This document shows, piece by piece, positions 1 to 5,835 of a DNA stretch of 6,536 nt. The stretch spans positions 1 to 6,536 of the forward strand of contig QNFN01000112.1 in NCBI GenBank assembly GCA_003645555.1. The letters are read 5' to 3'. The position numbers and the translations under genes were made by a program. Source of the stretch: Gammaproteobacteria bacterium. Lineage in GTDB: Bacteria; Pseudomonadota; Gammaproteobacteria; QNFN01. Positions within the stretch are counted from its first letter, which is position 1; each line of letters opens with the position of its first letter. The notes under the pieces are model-generated. The model worked only from the letters and a program-made list of their open reading frames with translations. It had not been told where the DNA came from and ran no database searches.

Positions 1-1828
1 CGGAGGCTTTTTCGACCTGAACCTTGACTGCCCCCGGGTCACGCTGGCCGCTGGTGTGGCCAGTTGCCCGGAAGCGAGCGTGCAGTTCGTGACCGCGACT
101 GACACCCAGGTATCGGCACGCCTCGCTTTCCGCTACGACCTCGCCAATGAACAGCTGGCACTCGACCTGCGTCGACTGGATTACTGCGACGGGCGGTTGT
201 CGGGTGCGATCAAGGCCAGTCCTGCCGGCTGGAATGCCGCGCTGGCCATGACCGGTCTCAAAGCCGATTGCCTGGTGCAGGCCGACTGGATCCCTGCCTC
301 GCTTCCGGTGGCGGTTACATCTGGTGCTCTCGACGGCCAGGTCGAGGCCGCGATGGGTGATGATCACCTGGAACTGGCGGCCTCGTTTGCGGTTCGCGAC
401 CTCACGTTCAGTGACGTGACGGGAAACTTCGTCGGTGAGGAACTCGGTGGAAAACTGCAGGGTCGCTGGCGGCGTGATGGTGACATTTGGGAGAGCGAGG
501 CCGAATTACGACTCGATCACGGTGTGCTGTTCCGCGACCCGCTGCTGCTGGATGCCGAAATGGCCCCGCTCGAGATCATGGCGACAGTGCATGGCAGTGA
601 CGGCAAGCTGGAGGTGAGCGAGCTGATGCTCGACCACGGCGCCAGCCTCACGCTAGCCGGTCGATTCGATCTGTCAGCTGGACCATGGGCACTGGAGAGT
701 GCCGATATCGAATTCACCAGCCAGTCTCTCGAAGGCCTCTACACCACGTGGTTGCAGCCTTACCTGATCGGTACCGCGCTTGATGACCTGGACGTCGGCG
801 GTGCGGTACGTGGCCGGATCCACGGCGTGACGGAGGCATGGCAGATCGAGGCTGAGATAGCAAGCGTTGATCTGCTCGATCGACGCGGCCGTTTTTCCCT
901 CGGCGGCCTTCAGGGCAACGTGGCCTGGGGTGATGCCGAGGCACCGCCAAGCCGGTTGCAATGGGCCGGTGGGCAGGTGCTACGTCTCGCTCTTGGTGGC
1001 GCGGAGGCGAACTTCACGTTGCGCGAGGGGACTCTGACATTGCTGGCACCGTTGCGCCAGCCGCTGGTTGACGGTGCGCTGGCGATCAGTGCGCTGGAGG
1101 CAACGGGTATGGACAGCGAGGCACCTCGGGTGAAGATCGAAGCCACTCTCGAGCCGGTTTCGCTCGAGGCACTCGGCTACGCATTCGATTGGCCGCCCAT
1201 GGCCGGACAGATCGGCGGTGTGGTGCCGTCGCTGACCTACGCTGATGGCACCCTTGCCGTGGACGGGACACTGCGGGTCGATGTTTTTGATGGCGTAATC
1301 CGGATTCATGATCCACGGCTGGAACACCCGCTCGGACCCCTCGCGGCACTCCATGCTGACGTGGAGGTGGCCGGCCTGGACCTCGAACTGTTGACGCGGA
1401 CCTTCACCATCGGGCGTATCGAGGGCCGGCTCGGAGGCCGTGTCGATGGCCTGCTGTTGCACGATTGGCACCCGGTCCGTTTCGATGCCGAACTGATGAC
1501 GCCACCGGGTGACACCTCCCGTCGCCGGATCAGCCAGCGCGCGGTGAATAGCATCACCAGTGTGGGAGGCCTGGGTGGGGTGTTGTCACAGAGTGTGCTG
1601 CGTTTCTTCGACGAGTTTGGCTACAGCCGGCTCGGGTTCAGTTGCCGGTTACGCGGGGCGGTATGTGAACTCGATGGTGTCGAACCGGCAGCGGGCGGCT
1701 ATTATCTGGTCAAGGGTGGGGGGCTGCCACGAATTGACATTATCGGTCACGTGCGGCGTGTCGATTGGGCCGAACTGGTAGATCGCCTGCAGCGAGCCAT
1801 GGAATCACCGGCACCGGTGGTGGAGTAG
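1..1828 (+). CDS. ydbH: YdbH-family (AsmA-like) intermembrane lipid-bridge protein, 5'-truncated by window edge
   Basis: The reading frame is open from base 2 to the TAG at 1826-1828 (608 codons). A GTG at 56 would give 590 residues, but there is no stop upstream and no ribosome binding site, so I read this as the C-terminal part of a longer gene. The protein is rich in alternating short beta-strand segments with DG/GG turns, as in AsmA-like proteins that form a long hydrophobic groove. The best landmark is the C-terminus (nt about 1545-1790): a GGLGG stretch, then LRFFDEFGY, a CRLRG...C pair, GVEPAAGGYY, GGGLPRIDIIG and RRVDW. I recognise this as the end of the YdbH ('dicarboxylate transport', PF11739) domain. 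In E. coli, YdbH is an inner-membrane-anchored periplasmic protein that pairs with the lipoprotein YnbE to move lipid to the outer membrane. The downstream YnbE/YdbL-like gene supports the call. The N-terminal anchor lies outside the window. Confidence 0.85.
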   Translation, partial: GGFFDLNLDCPRVTLAAGVASCPEASVQFVTATDTQVSARLAFRYDLANEQLALDLRRLDYCDGRLSGAIKASPAGWNAALAMTGLKADCLVQADWIPASLPVAVTSGALDGQVEAAMGDDHLELAASFAVRDLTFSDVTGNFVGEELGGKLQGRWRRDGDIWESEAELRLDHGVLFRDPLLLDAEMAPLEIMATVHGSDGKLEVSELMLDHGASLTLAGRFDLSAGPWALESADIEFTSQSLEGLYTTWLQPYLIGTALDDLDVGGAVRGRIHGVTEAWQIEAEIASVDLLDRRGRFSLGGLQGNVAWGDAEAPPSRLQWAGGQVLRLALGGAEANFTLREGTLTLLAPLRQPLVDGALAISALEATGMDSEAPRVKIEATLEPVSLEALGYAFDWPPMAGQIGGVVPSLTYADGTLAVDGTLRVDVFDGVIRIHDPRLEHPLGPLAALHADVEVAGLDLELLTRTFTIGRIEGRLGGRVDGLLLHDWHPVRFDAELMTPPGDTSRRRISQRAVNSITSVGGLGGVLSQSVLRFFDEFGYSRLGFSCRLRGAVCELDGVEPAAGGYYLVKGGGLPRIDIIGHVRRVDWAELVDRLQRAMESPAPVVE

Positions 1829-1841
1829 ATTCTGACCGGGG

Positions 1842-2005
1842 CTAGTGGGCCACGCGTGAAGTTCGGTAACTAAGGAGCACAGCCAAAATGTGTAGATCAA
1901 GGCGGAAAAATGCAGGAATAGTGAGCCTATTCCAAGCTTTGCCAACGCAGAGTTACGCTTTTTGGCGAAGCGAACAGTAACTGAACTTTGCGCGTGGCCC
2001 ACTAG
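1842..2005. repeat. Palindromic MITE/ERIC-like repeat, family A
   Basis: The outer 30 bases at each end (1842-1871 and the reverse complement of 1976-2005) match at 26 of 30 positions, and the first 15 (CTAGTGGGCCACGCG) are identical. The centre is another inverted pair, GGAATAG (1915-1921) and CTATTCC (1927-1933), whose midpoint at 1924 coincides with the midpoint of the element. Intermediate segments also match weakly, so the whole element is one imperfect palindrome that could fold into a long hairpin in RNA or extruded DNA. CTAG stands at both ends and may be a 4-bp target duplication (or TA a 2-bp one), but because CTAG is itself palindromic this cannot be told from the terminal repeat. 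There is no credible reading frame inside. It sits between ydbH and the YnbE/YdbL-like gene. Confidence 0.85.
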
Positions 2006-2027
2006 TGTCGCGCCGGATCGGATGCCC

Positions 2028-2046
2028 GGTTCAGCTTTGGTTCAGC
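2028..2046 (+). promoter_or_regulatory. Direct repeat GGTTCAGC-N3-GGTTCAGC, possible response-regulator site
   Basis: GGTTCAGC occurs at 2028-2035 and again, identical, at 2039-2046, an 11-bp period. Tandem half-sites one helical turn apart are the usual target layout for OmpR/PhoB-type response regulators. The repeat lies 51 bp before the ydbL-like start codon and just after repeat A. I see no convincing -35/-10 pair after it, so the promoter role is inferred. Confidence 0.35.
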
Positions 2047-2097
2047 GTCGATCCTGCACCCTGTCACCAGTTGGGTTCGAGATTCAAGGAGAACACG

Positions 2098-2673
2098 ATG
2101 CGTCTGCACCAACCGCTGTCACTGCTGCCGATCCTGCTGGCGACTGCCTGTGTAACCATCAACATCTATTTTCCGGCCGCGGCGGCCGAGAAGGCTGCCG
2201 ACCGCATTATCGAGGAAGTGTGGGGGAGCGAGCCCGACACCGTTCCACCGGCGGAGAAAGAGCAGTCACGACTCGGGCCGGGATGGCTCGATTGGCTGGT
2301 GAGTCCGGCACACGCGGCCGAGGCTGATCTCAATGTCTCCTCGCCGGCGATCAATCGGTTGACGGCGTCGATGCGGGCTCGTCACGCCAAGCTCGAGCCA
2401 TTCTATTCTTCCGGTGCGGTCGGACTGACGGGTAACGGCCAGGTCGCGTTACGCGACCCCGCCGCAGTTGGCGTTCGCCAGCGTAATGCGGTGAAGAAGC
2501 TGGTGGCCGACGAGAATGCCGATCGCAATACCCTCTATCGCGAGATCGCGCGAGTAAACGGCCAGCCGAAGTGGGAAGCGGAGATTCGCACCACCTTCGC
2601 CCGACGCTGGATCGACAACGCCCCGTCAGGCTGGTGGTATCAAGCGGGCGGGCGTTGGCAGCAGAAACGCTAA
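2098..2673 (+). CDS. ydbL: Lipoprotein with YnbE-like N-terminus fused to YdbL/DUF1318 domain
   Basis: The predicted protein has 191 residues. I chose the ATG at 2098 because AAGGAG (2086-2091) sits 6 nt upstream and the product then begins with a lipoprotein signal: R2/H4, a hydrophobic core, and ATAC with the lipidated Cys at residue 18. The in-frame start at 2005 would bury this signal. Residues 19-42 (VTINIYFPAAAAEKAADRIIEEVW) are a compact segment that I compare to E. coli YnbE, a tiny outer-membrane lipoprotein. A polar linker (about 43-65) follows, then AHA-AEAD (71-77), which resembles a signal peptidase I site. Residues 78-191 are the DUF1318/YdbL domain: AINRLTASMRARH, GAVGLTGNGQVALRD, an N-R-N-LY helix, and a C-terminal W-rich GWWYQ.GG.W. 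E. coli YdbL is a separate periplasmic protein thought to chaperone YnbE. Here both parts are one chain. The position after ydbH supports a shared lipid-bridge role. Confidence 0.82.
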   Translation: MRLHQPLSLLPILLATACVTINIYFPAAAAEKAADRIIEEVWGSEPDTVPPAEKEQSRLGPGWLDWLVSPAHAAEADLNVSSPAINRLTASMRARHAKLEPFYSSGAVGLTGNGQVALRDPAAVGVRQRNAVKKLVADENADRNTLYREIARVNGQPKWEAEIRTTFARRWIDNAPSGWWYQAGGRWQQKR

Positions 2674-2700
2674 GGAGCCTCTGATTTGATCAGAGGTTCC
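2674..2700. terminator. 27-nt perfect-stem hairpin between convergent ydbL and smpB; minimal family B derivative
   Basis: GGAGCCTCTGAT, loop TTG, ATCAGAGGTTCC. In plus-strand RNA all 12 base pairs form, one of them a G-U wobble; on the minus strand the same position is an A-C mismatch. It starts on the base after the ydbL stop and ends 9 bases before the smpB stop codon, so it can serve as a transcription barrier for both. There is no U-tract on either side, so classical intrinsic termination is uncertain. Its two arms match the outer ends of the family B repeat at 5142-5302, which suggests it is that repeat with its middle deleted. Confidence 0.65.
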
Positions 2701-2702
2701 CT

Positions 2703-2717
2703 AAACAGTCACTGTTT
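2703..2717. repeat. Short perfect dyad overlapping the smpB stop codon
   Basis: AAACAGT, a single C, then ACTGTTT: 7-bp arms with a one-base centre, so at most a small stem in RNA. It contains the last codons and TGA stop of smpB (minus strand) and lies 2 bases from the 12-bp hairpin at 2674-2700. It may assist transcript ending or 3'-end protection of smpB mRNA; it may also be chance. Confidence 0.35.
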
Positions 2718-3188
2718 CAGTAACCGTTGGCGTTGACGTTGCCAGGCGCGGGCACGCTCGGTGGCGCGCTTGTCGTGCTGTTTTTTGCCCTTGGCCAGAG
2801 CGATCTCGAGTTTGGCACGGCCTCGCTTCCAGTACATCACCAGGGGCACCAGCGTGAAACCCCGGCGTTCGACGGCGCCGATCAAGCGGTCGAGTTCGCG
2901 CCGCTGCAGCAGCAGCTTGCGGGTTCGCGTCGGGTCGGGATGGACGTGGGTCGAGGCCGAGGTGAGTGGCGAGATGTTGGCGCCAAGCAGCCAGATTTCG
3001 CCCTGGCGGATCACCACGTAGCTCTCCTTGAGCTGCAATCGGCCCGCGCGCAGGCTCTTGACCTCCCAGCCTTCGAGGACGAGCCCGGCCTCGGTGCGCT
3101 CCTCGATAAAGTAGTCGTGCCGCGCCTTGGAGTTGGCAGCGATCGTCTTGCGGCCTGAAGGCGCCGTTTTTCCCTTGTTCTTGGCCAT
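2709..3188 (-). CDS. smpB: SsrA-binding protein SmpB (trans-translation)
   Basis: The protein has 159 residues, the usual size. SmpB binds the tRNA-like end of tmRNA, delivers it to stalled ribosomes and mimics the missing anticodon arm. Family marks are clear: N19[11 protein letters not shown] (19-30), [13 protein letters not shown] (38-50), LLGANISPL (67-75), PTRTRKLLL (86-94), [28 protein letters not shown] (114-141) and a basic tail ending RLLKQ, which enters the mRNA channel. I chose ATG 3188-3186 because MAKNKGK begins as most SmpB proteins do; the longer frame to 3239 adds 17 residues that do not fit the family. No strong Shine-Dalgarno is visible, but TATACT about 8 bases upstream on the minus strand could be a -10 of a nearly leaderless transcript. 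The gene is divergent from the transporter gene and convergent with ydbL. No tmRNA gene is in the window. Confidence 0.96.
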   Translation of the reverse strand: MAKNKGKTAPSGRKTIAANSKARHDYFIEERTEAGLVLEGWEVKSLRAGRLQLKESYVVIRQGEIWLLGANISPLTSASTHVHPDPTRTRKLLLQRRELDRLIGAVERRGFTLVPLVMYWKRGRAKLEIALAKGKKQHDKRATERARAWQRQRQRLLKQ

Positions 3189-3253
3189 CGGCGAAGTATA
3201 GGGGAGGGGACGAAGAGCGGGCCAGATAAAGTGGTTCACTTGTGGCCGCGTGA

Positions 3254-3271
3254 GCCATTATCGACAATGGC
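3254..3271. promoter_or_regulatory. 18-bp operator-like dyad in the smpB / transporter divergent gap
   Basis: GCCATTATCGACAATGGC is symmetric at 16 of 18 positions, breaking only at one mirrored pair (bases 6/13 of the site: T-A versus C context around the TCGA core). It is centred about 34 bp before the transporter start at 3297. Within and before it, TTGTGG (3240-3245), a 17-bp spacer and GACAAT (3263-3268) give a weak sigma-70-like match, so the dyad would overlap the -10. Binding by a repressor is inferred; no regulator gene is adjacent. Confidence 0.35.
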
Positions 3272-3296
3272 GTCAATTTACCGCGAGAGGGGTTCA

Positions 3297-4670
3297 ATGG
3301 AGCGCGACGGGTCGGCGCGCGTTGCGCGCTGGAGTAGCCACCGGGTATTCGTGATCGCAGCCATTGGGGCCACGATCGGCCTGGGCAATGTCTGGCGTTT
3401 TCCACAGCTGGTCGCAGAACACGGCGGCAGCGCCTTCATTCTCGTCTACGTGCTGGCGCTGTTGCTGCTCGGCCTGCCGCTGCTGATTGCCGAGATGGTC
3501 CTGGCGCGGCGTACCTGCGGTGCGTTGCCGGCCACGTTTCCGGCCGAGGTGCGCGCGGCGCAGGCGGCGGCAGGGTGGCGTCTGCTGCCGTGGCTGACGC
3601 TGGTGGCGGCCTGGCTGGTGCTTGCCGTACTGGTGGTGATCGGCAGTTGGTTGCTCGCTTACCTGACAACGGCCATCAGCGGAGGCTTTGCCGGGATCAG
3701 CGCGCATGGTGTGGCATTGCGTTTCGATGCCCTGGTGCGGTCACCAGAGGTCGGCATAGGCTGGCTCACCCTGTTCCTTGGCGGCACGGTCGTGGTCTCG
3801 GCACTGGGTGTGCGACGCGGCCTTGAGCGGGCCGCTACGTTGGGCCTCGCCCTGGTTGCAGGCTGCTGGGGCCTGGGCCTGCTGTTGCTGCTTTCCGCTG
3901 GCCAGCTCGGGGCCGGGTTGGCCTGGTCGTTCACCTTTGATCCTGGTGCGCTGGGAGTGGACGGCCTGCTGGCCGCCCTGGCACAGGCCTTTTTCACCTT
4001 GACGCTCGGGGCCGGGGCGATGCATGCCTACACCGTCCACTTGCCACCCGGTGGTGCGTTGCCGGGGTTTGCGGCACGGGTGATCCTCGGTGACACCGCA
4101 CTGGCTCTGCTCGTTACGGTGCTGGTGTTGTCGCTGTTGGCCAGCAGCGGACAGGATGCCGTAGCCGGGCCGGTGCTGCTGTTTGCGGCTTTGCCGGCCG
4201 CTTTGGGCGGGCTGTCGAATGGCGGTTGGCTTGCCGTCGTGCTCTACGCGAGCTTTGCCGTCGTGACCTGGCTGACGGCGCTGGCACTGTTCGAGCCGCT
4301 GGTTTTGGCGCTGGCCGCCAAACGTCGCTGTAATCGGCTGTGTGCGGCCCTGATGACCGGTGTGTCGCTGTGGCTGGCTGGTCTGTTGCTGGTGAGTTCG
4401 TTTGCCTTCACCCCGGGCGGACGCTGGGTTGGCCACGGGCCATTCGGATGGTTCGAGTTTGTCGGTGGGCGTGTGCTGATACCGCTGTCAGCGCTGCTGT
4501 TGGCACTGTTCATCGGGTGGGTGTTGCCTGAGCGCGAGCGCCGCACGGTGCTGGCGCTGGTGCCGGTTGCACAATACCGTGCCTGGCGCATGTTATTGCG
4601 CTATGCCGTCCCACCGTTGTTGTTGCTGGTTTTTCTTGCCGGGGCTGATATCCTCCGGAGCCCATTATGA
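3297..4670 (+). CDS. Neurotransmitter:sodium symporter (NSS/SNF) family transporter
   Basis: The protein has 457 residues in the inner membrane. ATG 3297 has GAGAGG (3285-3290) 6 nt upstream and gives the normal short N-terminus; ATGs at 3231 and 3267 lack a ribosome site. About 11 membrane segments can be drawn (near 17-37, 45-70, 95-125, 155-172, 180-202, 222-245, 262-283, 308-338, 348-370, 390-410, 436-453), as in bacterial members such as MhsT and Tyt1. TM1 carries the family signature GATIGLGNVWRFP (24-36) followed by HGGSAF; R11-W12 fits the inner gate. TM6 has FFTLTLGAG (232-240), matching the unwound LeuT region with Na1-site Thr234. By hand alignment Asp266 falls at the Na1 Asn of LeuT and Ala270 at its Glu290; Leu326-Thr327 replace the Na2 Thr-Ser pair. 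Members import amino acids or similar solutes with Na+; the substrate here is unknown. The stop overlaps the ratA start. Confidence 0.9.
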   Translation: MERDGSARVARWSSHRVFVIAAIGATIGLGNVWRFPQLVAEHGGSAFILVYVLALLLLGLPLLIAEMVLARRTCGALPATFPAEVRAAQAAAGWRLLPWLTLVAAWLVLAVLVVIGSWLLAYLTTAISGGFAGISAHGVALRFDALVRSPEVGIGWLTLFLGGTVVVSALGVRRGLERAATLGLALVAGCWGLGLLLLLSAGQLGAGLAWSFTFDPGALGVDGLLAALAQAFFTLTLGAGAMHAYTVHLPPGGALPGFAARVILGDTALALLVTVLVLSLLASSGQDAVAGPVLLFAALPAALGGLSNGGWLAVVLYASFAVVTWLTALALFEPLVLALAAKRRCNRLCAALMTGVSLWLAGLLLVSSFAFTPGGRWVGHGPFGWFEFVGGRVLIPLSALLLALFIGWVLPERERRTVLALVPVAQYRAWRMLLRYAVPPLLLLVFLAGADILRSPL

Positions 4671-5104
4671 AGGCGATCAGCAAACAGGCACTGGTGCCAT
4701 ACACCCCCGCGGAGGTCTACGCGCTGGTCAACGACGTCGCCGCCTATTCACAGTTCCTTCCCTGGTGCTCCAATTCGGAGGTGCTGGAAGCAGACGCCGA
4801 TCAGATGCATGCCCGGATCGAAATACACCGTGGCGCGTTGCGACGCAGCTTCACCACTCGCAACCGGATCCAGAAGGACAAGATGATCGAAGTGCGTCTG
4901 CTCGAAGGACCCTTCCGCCATTTGGAGGGTTACTGGCGCTTCGATCCACTCGGTGATCGCGGTTGCCGTATCTCTTTCGATCTGCAGTTCGAGTTTGCCA
5001 ACCGCCTGGTCGACGTAACCCTGGGGCCGATATTCCAGCAGATCGCACGCACCCTGGTCGATTCATTCTGCAAGCGCGCGGAGCAGGTCTACGGTCGTCG
5101 CTGA
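4667..5104 (+). CDS. ratA: RatA / COQ10-like START-domain protein
   Basis: The protein has 145 residues, full family length. The start ATG overlaps the transporter stop as ATGA (4667-4670), and GGAG (4657-4660) lies 6 nt upstream, inside the transporter gene, so translational coupling is likely. Landmarks: Y12-T-P-AEVYALVNDVAAYSQFLPWC (to 34), a typical RatA opening; FTTRNR (62-67); LLEGPFRHLEGYWRF (78-92); FDLQFEFANRL (104-114); and the long C-terminal helix (about 121-141). This is the SRPBCC/START fold with a hydrophobic pocket. E. coli RatA has been reported to bind 50S subunits and block 70S formation, hence 'toxin'; the eukaryotic relative Coq10 binds ubiquinone. Which role applies here cannot be told from sequence. 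In many gammaproteobacteria ratA is divergent from smpB and followed by rnfH; here a transporter gene lies between smpB and ratA, and rnfH is absent. Confidence 0.93.
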   Translation: MKAISKQALVPYTPAEVYALVNDVAAYSQFLPWCSNSEVLEADADQMHARIEIHRGALRRSFTTRNRIQKDKMIEVRLLEGPFRHLEGYWRFDPLGDRGCRISFDLQFEFANRLVDVTLGPIFQQIARTLVDSFCKRAEQVYGRR

Positions 5105-5118
5105 CCCGCTGAAGGGTC
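5103..5118 (+). terminator. Weak stem-loop overlapping the ratA stop
   Basis: GACCC (5103-5107) and GGGTC (5114-5118) flank the 6-nt loop GCTGAA. The stem includes the last bases of the ratA stop codon. It has no following U-tract, so a terminator role is only possible. The larger palindrome at 5142-5302 is the stronger barrier. Confidence 0.25.
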
Positions 5119-5141
5119 CATATAGCAGACGAATTACACCA

Positions 5142-5302
5142 GGGAACTTTTGATCAAGTCTGGACGAAGTAGATTGCGCTTCAGAATGTTCAGATTTGAG
5201 GCGCAAAACGCACGTAATAGCTAGCTATTGCGGATCTTTGCAACGACAAAGCTGGACATTCCGGGCGCCAGATACGAGTTCATGATTTGATCAGAGGTTC
5301 CC
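5142..5302. repeat. Palindromic MITE/ERIC-like repeat, family B, full copy
   Basis: The ends are GGGAACTTTTGATCAA (5142-5157) and the complement of GGGAACCTCTGATCAA (5287-5302), 14 of 16 matching. The exact middle is the perfect 14-bp palindrome AATAGCTAGCTATT (5216-5229), and its midpoint equals the midpoint of the element. Between them the two halves remain recognisably similar when one is reverse-complemented (for example GAATGTTCAGATTTG against GAATGTCCAGCTTTG), so the whole unit is one imperfect palindrome of 161 bp. Two further copies are in the window: a partial left half at 6486-6536 (46 of 51 bases identical to 5142-5192, all differences transitions) and the minimal hairpin at 2674-2700. 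No reading frame or transposase is inside; no clear target duplication is seen. Confidence 0.88.
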
Positions 5303-5315
5303 CAGGGCCAGGGGC

Positions 5316-5331
5316 GGCGACCGAGGTCGCC
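5316..5331 (-). terminator. Stem-loop just downstream of bamE
   Basis: GGCGACC, two bases, GGTCGCC: 7-bp perfect arms, effectively a 6-bp stem with a CGAG-type tetraloop, starting 3 bases past the bamE stop codon on the minus strand. It has no U-tract. A role in ending or protecting bamE mRNA is inferred. Confidence 0.45.
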
Positions 5332-5334
5332 AGG

Positions 5335-5835
5335 TCAGGTCCCTTCTGTGGACTTGGCCGGGGCGGTTGGTAGCGGTTCATCGTCACTGGAAAAATCCCA
5401 GTCGGTTATCGAGTCCCAGGCACGATCGAGCATACCCCGCGAATCAGGGGCGTCACCGGTCACGGCGATGGTGCGCGGACCGCTGGTGGCCACGACATCG
5501 GGTGGCAATTCCGGTGGTGAACCCTCGATTCGCTGCAACAGGTCGCCATCGAAGAACAGCGTGACGAGGTGGCTGACACGCTCGCCCCGGCCTGGCTGGA
5601 AGCTGAAGTAGTAGTCCCAGCGGTCTTGGCGGAACGTGTCGATAATCATCGGCGTGCCCATGACGAAGCGCACCTGCTGCCGGGTCATGCCGGGTTTGAG
5701 CTGATCGAGTTTTTCCCGGGTGACGACATTGCCTTGCTGGATGTCGATCCGGTAGACACCGGGAATACGGTCGACGCTGCAAGCTGCGAGCAGCAGGGCG
5801 ACCGGGAGGCTAAACAGGAGGCGTCTGACAGTCAT
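5335..5835 (-). CDS. bamE: Outer-membrane assembly lipoprotein BamE (SmpA/OmlA)
   Basis: The protein has 166 residues. BamE is an outer-membrane lipoprotein of the BAM complex that helps BamA/BamD fold beta-barrel proteins. Residues 1-19 are a lipoprotein signal (R4-R5, hydrophobic core, LLAAC with Cys19; Ser at +2 fits outer-membrane sorting). The conserved fold follows: [12 protein letters not shown] (28-39, the BamE signature), [17 protein letters not shown] (46-62), RWDYYFSF (72-79) and [13 protein letters not shown] (91-103). From about residue 106 a Pro/Asp/Ser-rich, acidic tail of some 60 residues continues, making it longer than E. coli BamE (113 residues). No Shine-Dalgarno is strong. 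On the minus strand TATCAT (near 5864-5869) could be the -10. The gene is divergent from fur, as in Pseudomonas and Xanthomonas (omlA-fur), and convergent with ratA. Confidence 0.94.
   Translation of the reverse strand: MTVRRLLFSLPVALLLAACSVDRIPGVYRIDIQQGNVVTREKLDQLKPGMTRQQVRFVMGTPMIIDTFRQDRWDYYFSFQPGRGERVSHLVTLFFDGDLLQRIEGSPPELPPDVVATSGPRTIAVTGDAPDSRGMLDRAWDSITDWDFSSDDEPLPTAPAKSTEGT

Noticed and set aside
980..1471. Long minus-strand frame (163 codons) opposite ydbH
   Set aside because: It lies wholly inside the well-supported ydbH frame, has no ribosome site and shows no family features; such frames are common antisense to G+C-rich genes.
1962..2327. Plus-strand frame of 121 codons running from repeat A into the ydbL-like gene
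   Set aside because: It starts within the repeat, is out of frame with the lipoprotein, and lacks a ribosome site.
2674..3296. Search for tmRNA (ssrA), often near smpB
   Set aside because: No tRNA-like ends or tag frame are visible near smpB; the flanks are accounted for by hairpins and the transporter promoter.
2701..3405. Minus-strand frame of 234 codons overlapping smpB
   Set aside because: It is out of frame with SmpB, which is unmistakable; the alternative is Arg/Pro-rich with no recognisable motif.
3741..4436. Minus-strand frame of 231 codons opposite the transporter gene
   Set aside because: The protein is Gln/Arg/Gly-rich low-complexity, as expected from the complement of Leu/Ala/Val-rich membrane codons, with no domain.
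4667..5104. RatA as part of a toxin-antitoxin system
   Set aside because: Despite the family name, no antitoxin-like small gene is next to it, and the transporter overlap does not fit a two-gene TA module.
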